Origin: UBA1738 sp964388835 | Lineage (GTDB): Bacteria; Bacillota; Clostridia; UBA1381 | Reading direction: 5' to 3' | DNA length: 64,000 nucleotides | Assembly: GCA_964388835.1 (NCBI GenBank) | Contig: CAYMBZ010000003.1 | Location: forward strand, 4,405-68,404 | Shown here: piece by piece, positions 26,862 through 34,415 of the stretch | Position numbering within the stretch: the first letter of the stretch is position 1 | Layout: every line of letters starts with the position of its first letter | Translations under genes and position numbers: made by a program | The notes under the pieces: generated by a model | Seen by the model: only the letters and a program-made list of their open reading frames with translations | Database searches by the model: none | What the model was told of the DNA's origin: nothing

Positions 26862-28469
26862 ATGAAAAAACACAAAATGCCGGAAAAGCTTGTGAGTTTT
26901 GAAAATATTGAAAAAGCAGAAGAATTGTTTAATGAAAAACCGCTTCAGGCAGATTTTTGTCATGACAACTGCGTTAAAATAAAGCAGGGCGGGTATATTT
27001 TATTGGATTTCGGATGTGAACTTCGGGGAGGAATAGCAATTTGCACTCAGCTTACATCAAACGCACCGTTTTGTGCAACTGTGAGAGTGGTGTTCGGAGA
27101 AAGTATCTCAGAGGCAATGAGCAAAATAGGTGAAAAACAGGCGGGAAATTACCATGCCGCAAGAGATATGACGGTGGAAATTCCGTCCATGTCAACAACA
27201 AGAGTAGGCTCAACCGGCTTCAGATTTGTTAAGATTGAGGCAATCAAAGAAGACATAAATATAAAAACCGTTCAAGCGGAAACGGAAATTAAGGAACTTG
27301 AATACAAGGGCTCGTTTGAATGTAACGATGAGCTTTTAAATAGAATTTGGAAAACCGGCGCATATACCGTACAGCTTAATATGGGCGAATACGTGTGGGA
27401 CGGTGTAAAGCGTGACAGGTTGGTATGGATAGGTGACATGCACCCCGAGACATCGACAATAACATCGGTTTTCGGTTATGATGACAGCGTTCCGAAAAGT
27501 CTTGACCTGATAAAAAGAATAACGCCACAAGATAAATGGATGAACGGAATTGCCACTTATAGCATGTGGTGGATAATAAATCATTATGATTGGTATATGC
27601 AGCAGGGCGATAAAGAGTATTTAAAGGAACAGGTTGCGTATATTTCCAACATGATTGACCATGCGGCAGAATGGGTTGACGGTGGCTATACCGTTCATGA
27701 GGATATGGAAAACTTTGTGGATTGGAGCAGTAAGGGTACCGAAAGTGAAATAGAGGGCTTAAAATCCGTAGTTTGTCTCGGATTTAGCGCTGCCGAGAAA
27801 ATCTTTGACATTTTCGGTATGAGCGACCGCGCCGCGTTTGCAAAGCGGTATGTTGATATGCTGAAAAATGATATTTCGGATATTCGAGTAAACAAGCGCG
27901 TGGCGGGACTTAACATTTTGGCGGACAGAAATATTGATATATCGAGAGAAGTACTTTCGGGAAATTCTGCGGAAGAAATGTCTTGCTTTATGGGATATTA
28001 TGTTCTTTTGGCAAAGGCTAAGCTGAATGATACACAAGCCGCAATGGACATAATTCGAAAATATTGGGGTGGCATGCTGAAAATGGGTGCCACAACATTT
28101 TGGGAGGATTTCGATATTGCATGGATGGAAAATTCCTATCGGATAGACGAGCTTCCGAAAGAGGAAATGAGAGATATTCACGGTGATTTCGGAAAGTTCT
28201 GTTATACGCAGTTCAGACACAGCCTTTGCCATGGCTGGGCAAGCGGACCTACCGCATTTATGTCAAAGCATATTTTGGGTGTGGAAATTATGGAAGCAGG
28301 CTGTAAAAAGATAAGGATTGTGCCTGATTTGGGAGACTTGCAGTGGGTACGCGGAAGCTATCCGACACCTTTCGGCACGATTTTCATTGAACACAAGAGG
28401 GAAAATGGAAAAATTGTTACTTCGTATAAGGCACCAAAGGAGATAGAAGTGGTGATTGAGCAGCACTGA
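26862..28469 (+). CDS. GH78-like alpha-L-rhamnosidase, cytoplasmic
   Basis: 535 aa without signal peptide, so it should act on imported oligosaccharides. The first 150 residues are a beta-sandwich (VFGESISEAMSKIGE, TGFRFVKIEA). The (alpha/alpha)6 barrel follows, with WDGVKRDRLVWIGDMHPE (about residues 179-196), corresponding to the D..QRDERLGWTGD region of GH78 that carries the general acid. Later FRHSLCHGWASGPTAFMSK (about 450-470) matches the GH78 signature, and a short C-terminal beta domain closes the protein. It is shorter than many GH78 enzymes (800-1000 aa). Expected to release L-rhamnose. Confidence 0.8.
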   Translation: MKKHKMPEKLVSFENIEKAEELFNEKPLQADFCHDNCVKIKQGGYILLDFGCELRGGIAICTQLTSNAPFCATVRVVFGESISEAMSKIGEKQAGNYHAARDMTVEIPSMSTTRVGSTGFRFVKIEAIKEDINIKTVQAETEIKELEYKGSFECNDELLNRIWKTGAYTVQLNMGEYVWDGVKRDRLVWIGDMHPETSTITSVFGYDDSVPKSLDLIKRITPQDKWMNGIATYSMWWIINHYDWYMQQGDKEYLKEQVAYISNMIDHAAEWVDGGYTVHEDMENFVDWSSKGTESEIEGLKSVVCLGFSAAEKIFDIFGMSDRAAFAKRYVDMLKNDISDIRVNKRVAGLNILADRNIDISREVLSGNSAEEMSCFMGYYVLLAKAKLNDTQAAMDIIRKYWGGMLKMGATTFWEDFDIAWMENSYRIDELPKEEMRDIHGDFGKFCYTQFRHSLCHGWASGPTAFMSKHILGVEIMEAGCKKIRIVPDLGDLQWVRGSYPTPFGTIFIEHKRENGKIVTSYKAPKEIEVVIEQH

Positions 28470-28548
28470 TTTTGGTGAGGCGTTAGAACGATTGCAATCG
28501 GAATTGAAGCACAAGCCGGTTAAGGGAATAGGTATAAAAGAAAAATAA
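28465..28548 (+). repeat. Dispersed repeat copy 2: conserved ORF tail
   Basis: Second copy of the 84-bp element at 2500-2583. It begins inside the last codons of the rhamnosidase gene in another frame and ends with the same GIGIKEK-stop tail. All seven differences in the last 25 codons are third-position changes. Confidence 0.7.
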
Positions 28549-28561
28549 GCATCATAAATGA

Positions 28562-28613
28562 GCCTGAGAACGTATTAAAAAGCAATTGCTTTTGAGCGCT
28601 CTCGGCTTTTTTT
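28562..28613 (+). terminator. Terminator after the rhamnosidase
   Basis: An outer imperfect stem (GCCTGAGAACG with CGCTCTCGGC) encloses the perfect palindrome AAAAGCAATTGCTTTT (28577-28592) and is followed by T7. It should end the locus 1 transcript. Confidence 0.65.
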
Positions 28614-28614
28614 G

Positions 28615-28643
28615 TTGCAATAAGCACAGCCGGATGTTATAAT
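28615..28643 (+). promoter_or_regulatory. Promoter for the barstar-like gene
   Basis: TTGCAA, 17-bp spacer and perfect TATAAT. The bases after the -10 (GATTTCAAACAAAGC) closely match those after the promoter at 62786-62814. The predicted transcript has a leader of about 165 nt containing the hairpin array. Confidence 0.55.
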
Positions 28644-28673
28644 GATTTCAAACAAAGCTGGAAATCAATGAAC

Positions 28674-28743
28674 TGCCTATGGCAAGAATTGAAATCGGAG
28701 ATTTCATGAATTGAGCCTGCGGCTCGTGAATTGCACTTCGTGC
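28674..28743 (+). repeat. Array of four mini-hairpins with 3-nt loops
   Basis: Four short perfect stems follow one another: TGCC-TAT-GGCA, GAAATC-GGA-GATTTC, GAGCC-TGC-GGCTC and GCAC-TTC-GTGC. They are separated by AGAATT, ATGAATT and GTGAATT. Stem sequences differ but loop length and spacers are kept, which indicates selection on structure. It lies in the predicted leader of the barstar-like gene. It may be a dispersed structured repeat of Clostridia; this is from memory and not verifiable here. Confidence 0.7.
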
Positions 28744-28815
28744 TGTTTGCGGCAACTAATGCGTTCACTGATTTTATAATATAAATATTCTGCAATATAC
28801 AAAAAAGGTGAAAAT

Positions 28816-29103
28816 ATGAATTTATATGAAATTAATTTTGAAAACGGAAGTACCTATTGGAATTTTTATGAAGCATTTGTAAACGGATTGTGTTTTCCGA
28901 ATTGGTGCGGTAAAAATCCGGATGCAATATAGGATATGCTGACGACAAATATTAAAACACCCGCAACTATTTCAATTAAAAACATTAACGGTATATCGGG
29001 GGTGCCGGAGGAAGAAAAGAACATTATCTTCGACATCTTTAAAACAACCGAAAATTGGTACAATAAAATAAATAAATCCGTTAAAATTATTTTTAAAGAT
29101 TGA
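28816..29103 (+). pseudogene. Barstar-family protein interrupted by one amber codon
   Basis: 95 codons after AAGGTG. The N-terminus (YEAFVNGLCFPNWCGKNPDA) matches the barstar-like ribonuclease inhibitor family, whose members read Y..F...L.FP...G.N.DA.WD.L. Here codon 39 is TAG where the family has Trp (TGG), and the frame then continues with DMLTT to the normal end. One point mutation therefore separates this from an intact gene. No barnase-type nuclease is seen beside it. A sequencing error is possible. Confidence 0.72.
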
Positions 29104-29145
29104 CAATTAATGGCTAAAATGTTACACTTAGTATGTGCTTGACCG

Positions 29146-29185
29146 CAGCAAAAATCAATACAATTCGTATTAATATGCTGTTTTT
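29146..29185 (+). terminator. Possible terminator after the barstar-like gene
   Basis: Outer stem CAGCA/TGCTG and inner stem AATAC/GTATT (loop AATTC), followed by T5. It ends about 40 bp before the next gene. Confidence 0.45.
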
Positions 29186-29227
29186 GGGCACGTATTATTT
29201 GATGAGGCGAAAGGACAGGTTAAAATT

Positions 29228-31759
29228 ATGGACAACAGATTGATTGAAAATTTAAGCGGTGCGTGTCACAATTACATAGCGCCGTTTTTGTGGCTTCACA
29301 ATGAGGCTGACAAATATATAGTGCAGGAAATTGACAGAATATACAACTGCGGTATCCGCTCGGTGTGCCTTGAATCAAGAACACATGAGGAGTTTTGCCG
29401 CGAAGATTGGTGGTCTGACGTACAGCTGATTTTTGGCGAATGTAAAAAACGCAGAATGAATGTATGGATTTTGGATGATAAGCATTTTCCATCAGGCTAC
29501 GCGAACGGCATATTTGCCGAAAAACGCAAGGATTTGCAGGCTTTCGGCATAACCGAACATCATATTGACGTTGCGGGACCTATTAAGGACGGATCTGCAA
29601 TGGCGGAAATTCATTTGACGTCGGATGAAGATGAATTTGTTGCGGTAGTTGCGATGAAGCATATACCGGGTTCGGAACGCTATAGCGAAGTGATTGACAT
29701 AACCGACGGTTTGTCCGACGGAATGGTGTATTTTGATTTGCCGGAGGGCGTGTGGAGAATTGCATTTTTGATAAAGACAAAGTCGGGGAAAAACGAATGG
29801 AGTCTTGATTTCTGCGATATGCTGAGCAGTGAGGCAACAGATTTGTTTATCGAAGAGGTTTACGAGGCGCATTACAAGCATTTTGCTGAGTATTTCGGCA
29901 ATACTTTCCTCGGATTTTTCTCGGATGAACCGAGCTTTTTGAACAATACCGCAGCAAGTGACGGTTTTCAAACAAACATGGGCGAGATGTTCTCGCATTA
30001 TCCGTGGCACGATAATTTAAAGAATATTTTTGCGCAAAAGCCGGAAAGACTTGCGGGTCTTTGGTTTGACATAGACGGAGTGTCTGAGGCGACAAGATAT
30101 GAATACATGGACACTATCACCAAAGAATATCAAAAGAACTTTGCGGACAAAATCGGAGATTGGTGCCGCAAACATGGAATTATGTATATCGGGCACGTGA
30201 TTGAGGACAATAATACTCACATGTCAACAGGTAACGGAGCGGGACACTATTTCAGAGCATTAAACGGTCAAGATATGTCGGGAGTGGATGTTGTGCTTCA
30301 CCAGATTGTTCCGGGGCTTACCGAGTGTGCAAGCGCGGGATACGTGTGCTACAAGCATATGAACAACAAATTCTTCAACTATTATCTTGCAAAACTGGGT
30401 TCATCGGCAGCACATATCGACCCGAAGAAAAAGGGACGTGCAATGTGCGAAATTTTCGGCGCATACGGCTGGGCAGAGGGAACAAAGATGATGAAATATC
30501 TTATGGACCACATGCTTGTGCGCGGTATTAATTATTTCGTGCCGCATGCCTTTTCACCGAAACCAAACGATACCGATTGTCCGCCAAACTTCTATGATAC
30601 CGGCAGAAATCCGCAGTACAAATTTTTCGGAAATAACATGAATTATTTGAATAACACCGCTCATATGCTCTCGGGCGGCATACATGTGCCAACTTGTGCA
30701 ATTTTATATGATGCGGAGAATAATTGGACAGGTGAGAGAATAATGCCTCTTGAGGCGGTCGCAAAGGAGCTTTACGACGGACTTTACGATTATGATATAA
30801 TTCCTGCGGACTATCTTGATAAAATCAAGGACAGCACGCTGAACGGCGAAAAATACAATGTACTTTTCGTACCCTATTCCGATACAATGCCAAATGGGGT
30901 AAAAAACGCTTTAAAAAATGCGGATGTCAAGGTGGTTGCCGTTTCTCCGGACGGGGATTGCGAAGAGTTTGCCGGTGTGCGATTGGATGAAATTTGCGGA
31001 TATATGGCGAAAAACGGCTTTGCGGATGTGAAGAGCGATTACAGCGGAAGCAGTCTCAGATATTATCACTATAAAAGAGATAATGCGGATATTTATATGT
31101 TCGTTAATGAGGATATACACAACACAATCGATACAAAACTCAGCATTTCAGCCTTTAGCGGCGGTGAATATGTTGAATATGACAGCTTTGAGAATAAAGC
31201 AGTGGTTAAGAGTGCCGAGGCTGATAATGTGAGAATTTCTCTTCCGCCCTATCATTCGCTGCTTCTGGTGTTCGGTGATGTGAACACAGATAGCATAGAA
31301 AGATATTCAGAAAGCGGTTACGGCGCTCTGACAGAAATTAAGCCGGAATTTAAAATCAGCCTTGCAGAGCGCAATGCGGAGAATTTTGAGGAATATCGAA
31401 CAACGGATAAACTGTTTAATGTGACAGGCAGGGGCGAAAAGCCGCATTTTTCGGGTCATATCAAATATGAAGCGGAAATCGAACTTGAAACTGAGGATAT
31501 TGTCCTTGATTTGGGATATGTGGGCGAAGTTGCTGAGCTGTATGTAAACGGAAGAAAAATCGGCGAAAAACAAATTCCGCCATATCGCTTCGACATACCG
31601 GCGGAAGCACTTTGCGGAAAAAACGAGCTGACAGTTGTTGTGTCCAATCATAACGGTTATGCAGTTCGCGATATGTTCTCGCAGTATTTGATGTTTGAGC
31701 CGTCGGGACTTTTGGGACCGATTACTCTTCAAAAAAAAGAAAATAAACAAAAAAGATAA
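29228..31759 (+). CDS. Large cytoplasmic glycoside hydrolase with C-terminal jelly-roll domain
   Basis: 843 aa without signal peptide. The N-terminal part looks like a TIM-barrel hydrolase (LWLHNEADKYIVQEIDRI; VWILDDKHFPSGYANG around residue 80; GFFSDEPSF around residue 238, whose Asp-Glu pair is a plausible catalytic site). A middle domain resembles an amidotransferase-like fold (residues about 500-620). The C-terminal 100 residues (YEAEIELE, ELYVNGRKIGE, NELTVVVSN) form a galactose-binding-like jelly roll. This layout resembles GH106-type rhamnosidases and related unclassified families; I cannot fix the family. It has its own transcript start or readthrough from upstream. Substrate probably an imported oligosaccharide. 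Confidence 0.7.
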   Translation: MDNRLIENLSGACHNYIAPFLWLHNEADKYIVQEIDRIYNCGIRSVCLESRTHEEFCREDWWSDVQLIFGECKKRRMNVWILDDKHFPSGYANGIFAEKRKDLQAFGITEHHIDVAGPIKDGSAMAEIHLTSDEDEFVAVVAMKHIPGSERYSEVIDITDGLSDGMVYFDLPEGVWRIAFLIKTKSGKNEWSLDFCDMLSSEATDLFIEEVYEAHYKHFAEYFGNTFLGFFSDEPSFLNNTAASDGFQTNMGEMFSHYPWHDNLKNIFAQKPERLAGLWFDIDGVSEATRYEYMDTITKEYQKNFADKIGDWCRKHGIMYIGHVIEDNNTHMSTGNGAGHYFRALNGQDMSGVDVVLHQIVPGLTECASAGYVCYKHMNNKFFNYYLAKLGSSAAHIDPKKKGRAMCEIFGAYGWAEGTKMMKYLMDHMLVRGINYFVPHAFSPKPNDTDCPPNFYDTGRNPQYKFFGNNMNYLNNTAHMLSGGIHVPTCAILYDAENNWTGERIMPLEAVAKELYDGLYDYDIIPADYLDKIKDSTLNGEKYNVLFVPYSDTMPNGVKNALKNADVKVVAVSPDGDCEEFAGVRLDEICGYMAKNGFADVKSDYSGSSLRYYHYKRDNADIYMFVNEDIHNTIDTKLSISAFSGGEYVEYDSFENKAVVKSAEADNVRISLPPYHSLLLVFGDVNTDSIERYSESGYGALTEIKPEFKISLAERNAENFEEYRTTDKLFNVTGRGEKPHFSGHIKYEAEIELETEDIVLDLGYVGEVAELYVNGRKIGEKQIPPYRFDIPAEALCGKNELTVVVSNHNGYAVRDMFSQYLMFEPSGLLGPITLQKKENKQKR

Positions 31760-31766
31760 ATTAAAA

Positions 31767-31825
31767 ATGAACCGCTTCCAAATTGTCGGATTGTTAGTCT
31801 GACATGAGGGCGGCTCATTTTTTTG
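31767..31825. terminator. Terminator between convergent genes
   Basis: ATGAACCGC pairs with GCGGCTCAT (31767-31775 with 31810-31818, one mismatch) followed by T7. It lies between the hydrolase and the convergent regulator and probably serves the plus strand. Confidence 0.6.
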
Positions 31826-31849
31826 TATGTAGGATTTTAAATCCATTTT

Positions 31850-34108
31850 TTAATTGTTTCGTGTCAGCTTACGGTATGAGTTGGGTGTCATACCGGTATG
31901 CTTTTTAAAGATTCTGTAGAAAGTCTGCTGGCTTGAAAAACCACATTCGGTGTAGATATCCGATACAGTATCATCGGTGTGCGCAAGCAGATGCTTTGCT
32001 TTTGTAACCCTGAGATTTGTAACGTACTCGTGAAAGCCGATATTGCTATTTTGGCTTACAATTGACGAAACATAGGATGCATTGGTATTGAAAGTGTTTG
32101 CGATGAAGTCAAGGGACATTTCGGGCTTACAGTAGTTATCCTCGATGTATCGGACGATAGTGGTTGAAAAATCCTTGGATTCGGAGTCGGCAGCGTTATT
32201 TTTTATCCTTTCCAAAATCAAAAGGATTTCATTTTTTACGTCCTCAACGGGCTTTGAGAGAATATCGTTGAAAATCTCAAAGTCGGTTTTGTTTTCATCT
32301 GTTTGAATTTTTTTTATTCGCATAGCACGCAGAATAACGCTGAGAATCTGCGTGTAAAGCTGTTTACGCGAGCGAACGCTTATATCTGCGTTTGACACAT
32401 CGATTTTCTTGAAAATTTCCAGTGCTCGGTCAATATTGGTACTGATAAGGGCACTGTAAAATTCATTTTCATCCGAATCCTTTAATATAAAGGTTATATC
32501 GTTCTTTTCAATAGTGTTAAAGGTAATCTTATCGGTTGGCTTTTCGGCAAGTTTTAAGTTGGAAAGTGCCTCTTTATGCGCCTTTTTTAATCCCAAGAGG
32601 TCGTGATAAAAACGGCTTGTACCGGTGGAGAAATTAATAACCTCCATGTCATTTTCCAAATACTTGCAAAGTGTTTGGATTATTTCCTTAATTTTTTCTT
32701 CGTTATCCTGATGCTCTGCGTTCAGGATGATATACAACGTTTCGCGTTCACTGGACAGGACAAATGCGTCAAATTCGGTAAGGAACATATCCTTTACAAT
32801 GGTATAAAATCCGCTCTCAATATTCGCGTACTGCGCTGATGTAAATTCGTTGTACAGGGACGATGTGGGCGAAAGCTGAACCACCACCACCGCAAAGAAA
32901 TCATGCTTGAAAGGCAGTGATTGCTTGATTATATTCTGCGTATGTTCATCAATGGAATATTCCGTTGAGTTTAGGAAGGTGATAAGATATTTTTCCTGGG
33001 CGTATGGCAGAATATTCATAAGATTGACGTTGGAAGTTTTGAGTTGAAGCGCGATTTGTTCTATATTATTAATGTCAAGTTCACTGTCCGGCGTAATAAT
33101 ATCCGAAATTTTTCTAAACGGTGATATAAGCTTGTCGGTGCTCCTTAGTGCCACAAATACCGCAAGGAACAGAAATAAAAGCGTTATGCCTGCCGAATAC
33201 AGGAGAAGTGGGCGCAAAGCCGAAAATATATCGGAAATTGGTATAAGCGCGTAATAGGTGTAGCCGATAAAGCTGTTTGACGTAGAATATTTTACTACGG
33301 TTGCACTGCCGTTTTGTGGGGTTTTGATGTCAAACATCTGCTTATCCTGCATGAGCTTCATGTACATGCTGTCTGCGGCATCAAAAACCGAGGTCTCCTC
33401 CGAACCAAGGCTGAAAACGTTGCGAGTGTAGTTATTTAATATATACATGTGTGAATTTTTCGTCAGCGGCGTTTTTGCGCTTGTTTCGGTAAATGAAGAA
33501 ATGTTCACATTCATAACAATGTAGCTTTTTCTGCGGCTTTCGTAAGGTGCGCGCAAAACAATCGGAATCACATTTGACGTGTTTCCGGCAAAAGAAAGCT
33601 TAGTGGGAAGCAGTATTCGGCTGTTTGTTGAGGTGTAAAACTCAAAGGTTTTCCAATAGCTGTGAGAATATGTTTCATATTTCATTGTATTTTCAAAGAA
33701 ATATTCAAAATTGTACTTATTATTATCCATAATTACGGCAGAACGGTCGGTGTCTATTATGTAAATACTGTTTACATAGGATGATGACGCGCAAAGAGAG
33801 TTAAGTCTTGCGGAAATCGCGGAAATATCCTCCGATGTGCCGATGTAATTCTTTTCAACATATTCAGCTATTTCACGTTCGTTATACAAAAATTCCGCCT
33901 GCTTTATTAAAGAAGAAAGTTTTTCTTCATTTAAAGCTGAAATTTGATTAAGGGAAGAAAGAGCATTGTTTTGCAGCTGTGACTTGTTATGGAAAAAGTT
34001 GACCGCAATAACCAAAATCAAGGACAGAGCGACAACCAGCGAAGGTATAATTATGGTAAAGAAAAAAGAACGATATGCGCGATTTGAACGCGTATGCTGA
34101 TTGAACAT
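31850..34108 (-). CDS. Membrane-bound AraC-type regulator of locus 2 (YesS-like)
   Basis: 752 aa with the same plan as 3181-5409. A membrane segment (about 15-38, FFFTIIIPSLVVALSLILVI), an extracytoplasmic sensor (about 40-285), a second membrane segment (about 290-314), a cytoplasmic linker and a C-terminal AraC HTH domain (about 650-752; LDFIANTFNTNASYVSSIV, VSDIYTECGFSSQQTFYRIF, GMTPNSYR). It diverges from the locus 2 transporter at 34416, so it should control that operon. The two sensors differ most in the extracytoplasmic part, which suggests different ligands. GGAGGT-like sequence precedes the ATG. Confidence 0.9.
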   Translation of the reverse strand: MFNQHTRSNRAYRSFFFTIIIPSLVVALSLILVIAVNFFHNKSQLQNNALSSLNQISALNEEKLSSLIKQAEFLYNEREIAEYVEKNYIGTSEDISAISARLNSLCASSSYVNSIYIIDTDRSAVIMDNNKYNFEYFFENTMKYETYSHSYWKTFEFYTSTNSRILLPTKLSFAGNTSNVIPIVLRAPYESRRKSYIVMNVNISSFTETSAKTPLTKNSHMYILNNYTRNVFSLGSEETSVFDAADSMYMKLMQDKQMFDIKTPQNGSATVVKYSTSNSFIGYTYYALIPISDIFSALRPLLLYSAGITLLFLFLAVFVALRSTDKLISPFRKISDIITPDSELDINNIEQIALQLKTSNVNLMNILPYAQEKYLITFLNSTEYSIDEHTQNIIKQSLPFKHDFFAVVVVQLSPTSSLYNEFTSAQYANIESGFYTIVKDMFLTEFDAFVLSSERETLYIILNAEHQDNEEKIKEIIQTLCKYLENDMEVINFSTGTSRFYHDLLGLKKAHKEALSNLKLAEKPTDKITFNTIEKNDITFILKDSDENEFYSALISTNIDRALEIFKKIDVSNADISVRSRKQLYTQILSVILRAMRIKKIQTDENKTDFEIFNDILSKPVEDVKNEILLILERIKNNAADSESKDFSTTIVRYIEDNYCKPEMSLDFIANTFNTNASYVSSIVSQNSNIGFHEYVTNLRVTKAKHLLAHTDDTVSDIYTECGFSSQQTFYRIFKKHTGMTPNSYRKLTRNN

Positions 34109-34175
34109 GCAGTATTACCTCCCGACTTTTGTAAATTTTAATGCGGAAATATCAAAAAAGGTTTAATTTTGACAA

Positions 34176-34194
34176 TTTTCCGCCTTTTGGAAAA
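34176..34194. promoter_or_regulatory. Dyad in the regulator 2 leader
   Basis: TTTTCC and GGAAAA flank 7 bp. Located between the regulator promoter and its start codon; could be an operator or a leader hairpin. Confidence 0.3.
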
Positions 34195-34226
34195 ATGATA
34201 TATATGCATCAAAATCCATCTCAATA

Positions 34227-34255
34227 ATAATATCATAAAAACGGTGATAAGTCAA
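34227..34255 (-). promoter_or_regulatory. Sigma-A promoter for the locus 2 regulator
   Basis: On the minus strand TTGACT (34250-34255), 17-bp spacer, TATTAT (34227-34232). Predicted leader about 110 nt. Confidence 0.65.
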
Positions 34256-34265
34256 GAAAAATAGC

Positions 34266-34273
34266 GGGGGGGG
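34266..34273. repeat. Homopolymer G8
   Basis: Eight consecutive G in an AT-rich spacer, between the -35 elements of the two divergent promoters. Slippage-prone. Confidence 0.85.
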
Positions 34274-34276
34274 TAG

Positions 34277-34344
34277 AAATGAGATAACTTCAAAAATTGG
34301 TAGTTAAAATTTCAAAAGAAATGAGAGAAAGTAAAAAAATGAGA
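34277..34344 (+). promoter_or_regulatory. Three AAATGAGA direct repeats upstream of the locus 2 promoter
   Basis: AAATGAGA occurs at 34277, 34319 and 34337, that is 42 and 18 bp apart; the last ends 1 bp before the -35. AraC-family activators often bind direct repeats next to the -35, so these are candidate sites for the divergent regulator. Confidence 0.4.
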
Positions 34345-34345
34345 A

Positions 34346-34374
34346 TTTACAAAAGAAAAAGCGTGTGTCATAAT
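34346..34374 (+). promoter_or_regulatory. Promoter of the locus 2 transporter operon
   Basis: TTTACA, 17-bp spacer, CATAAT. GTGTG precedes the -10 as in the locus 1 promoter. Confidence 0.55.
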
Positions 34375-34415
34375 GTTATTGTAAATAAATTGCGAAAAGC
34401 AAGGAGGATTTAATT

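Larger units (their letters stand above)
28470..28815. other. Gene-free island between the two cytoplasmic hydrolases
   Basis: It holds a repeat copy, a terminator, a promoter and a four-hairpin array leading to a broken barstar-like gene. No other gene is supported. Confidence 0.6.
34109..34415. other. Divergent control region of locus 2
   Basis: Contains one promoter per direction, a dyad, a G8 tract and three AAATGAGA repeats. No gene is supported. Confidence 0.7.

Noticed and set aside
28930..28932. TAG in the barstar-like gene as a pyrrolysine or recoded codon
   Set aside because: The family has Trp at this position, one base away from TAG, so a simple nonsense mutation or read error is more likely. 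No recoding element was recognised.
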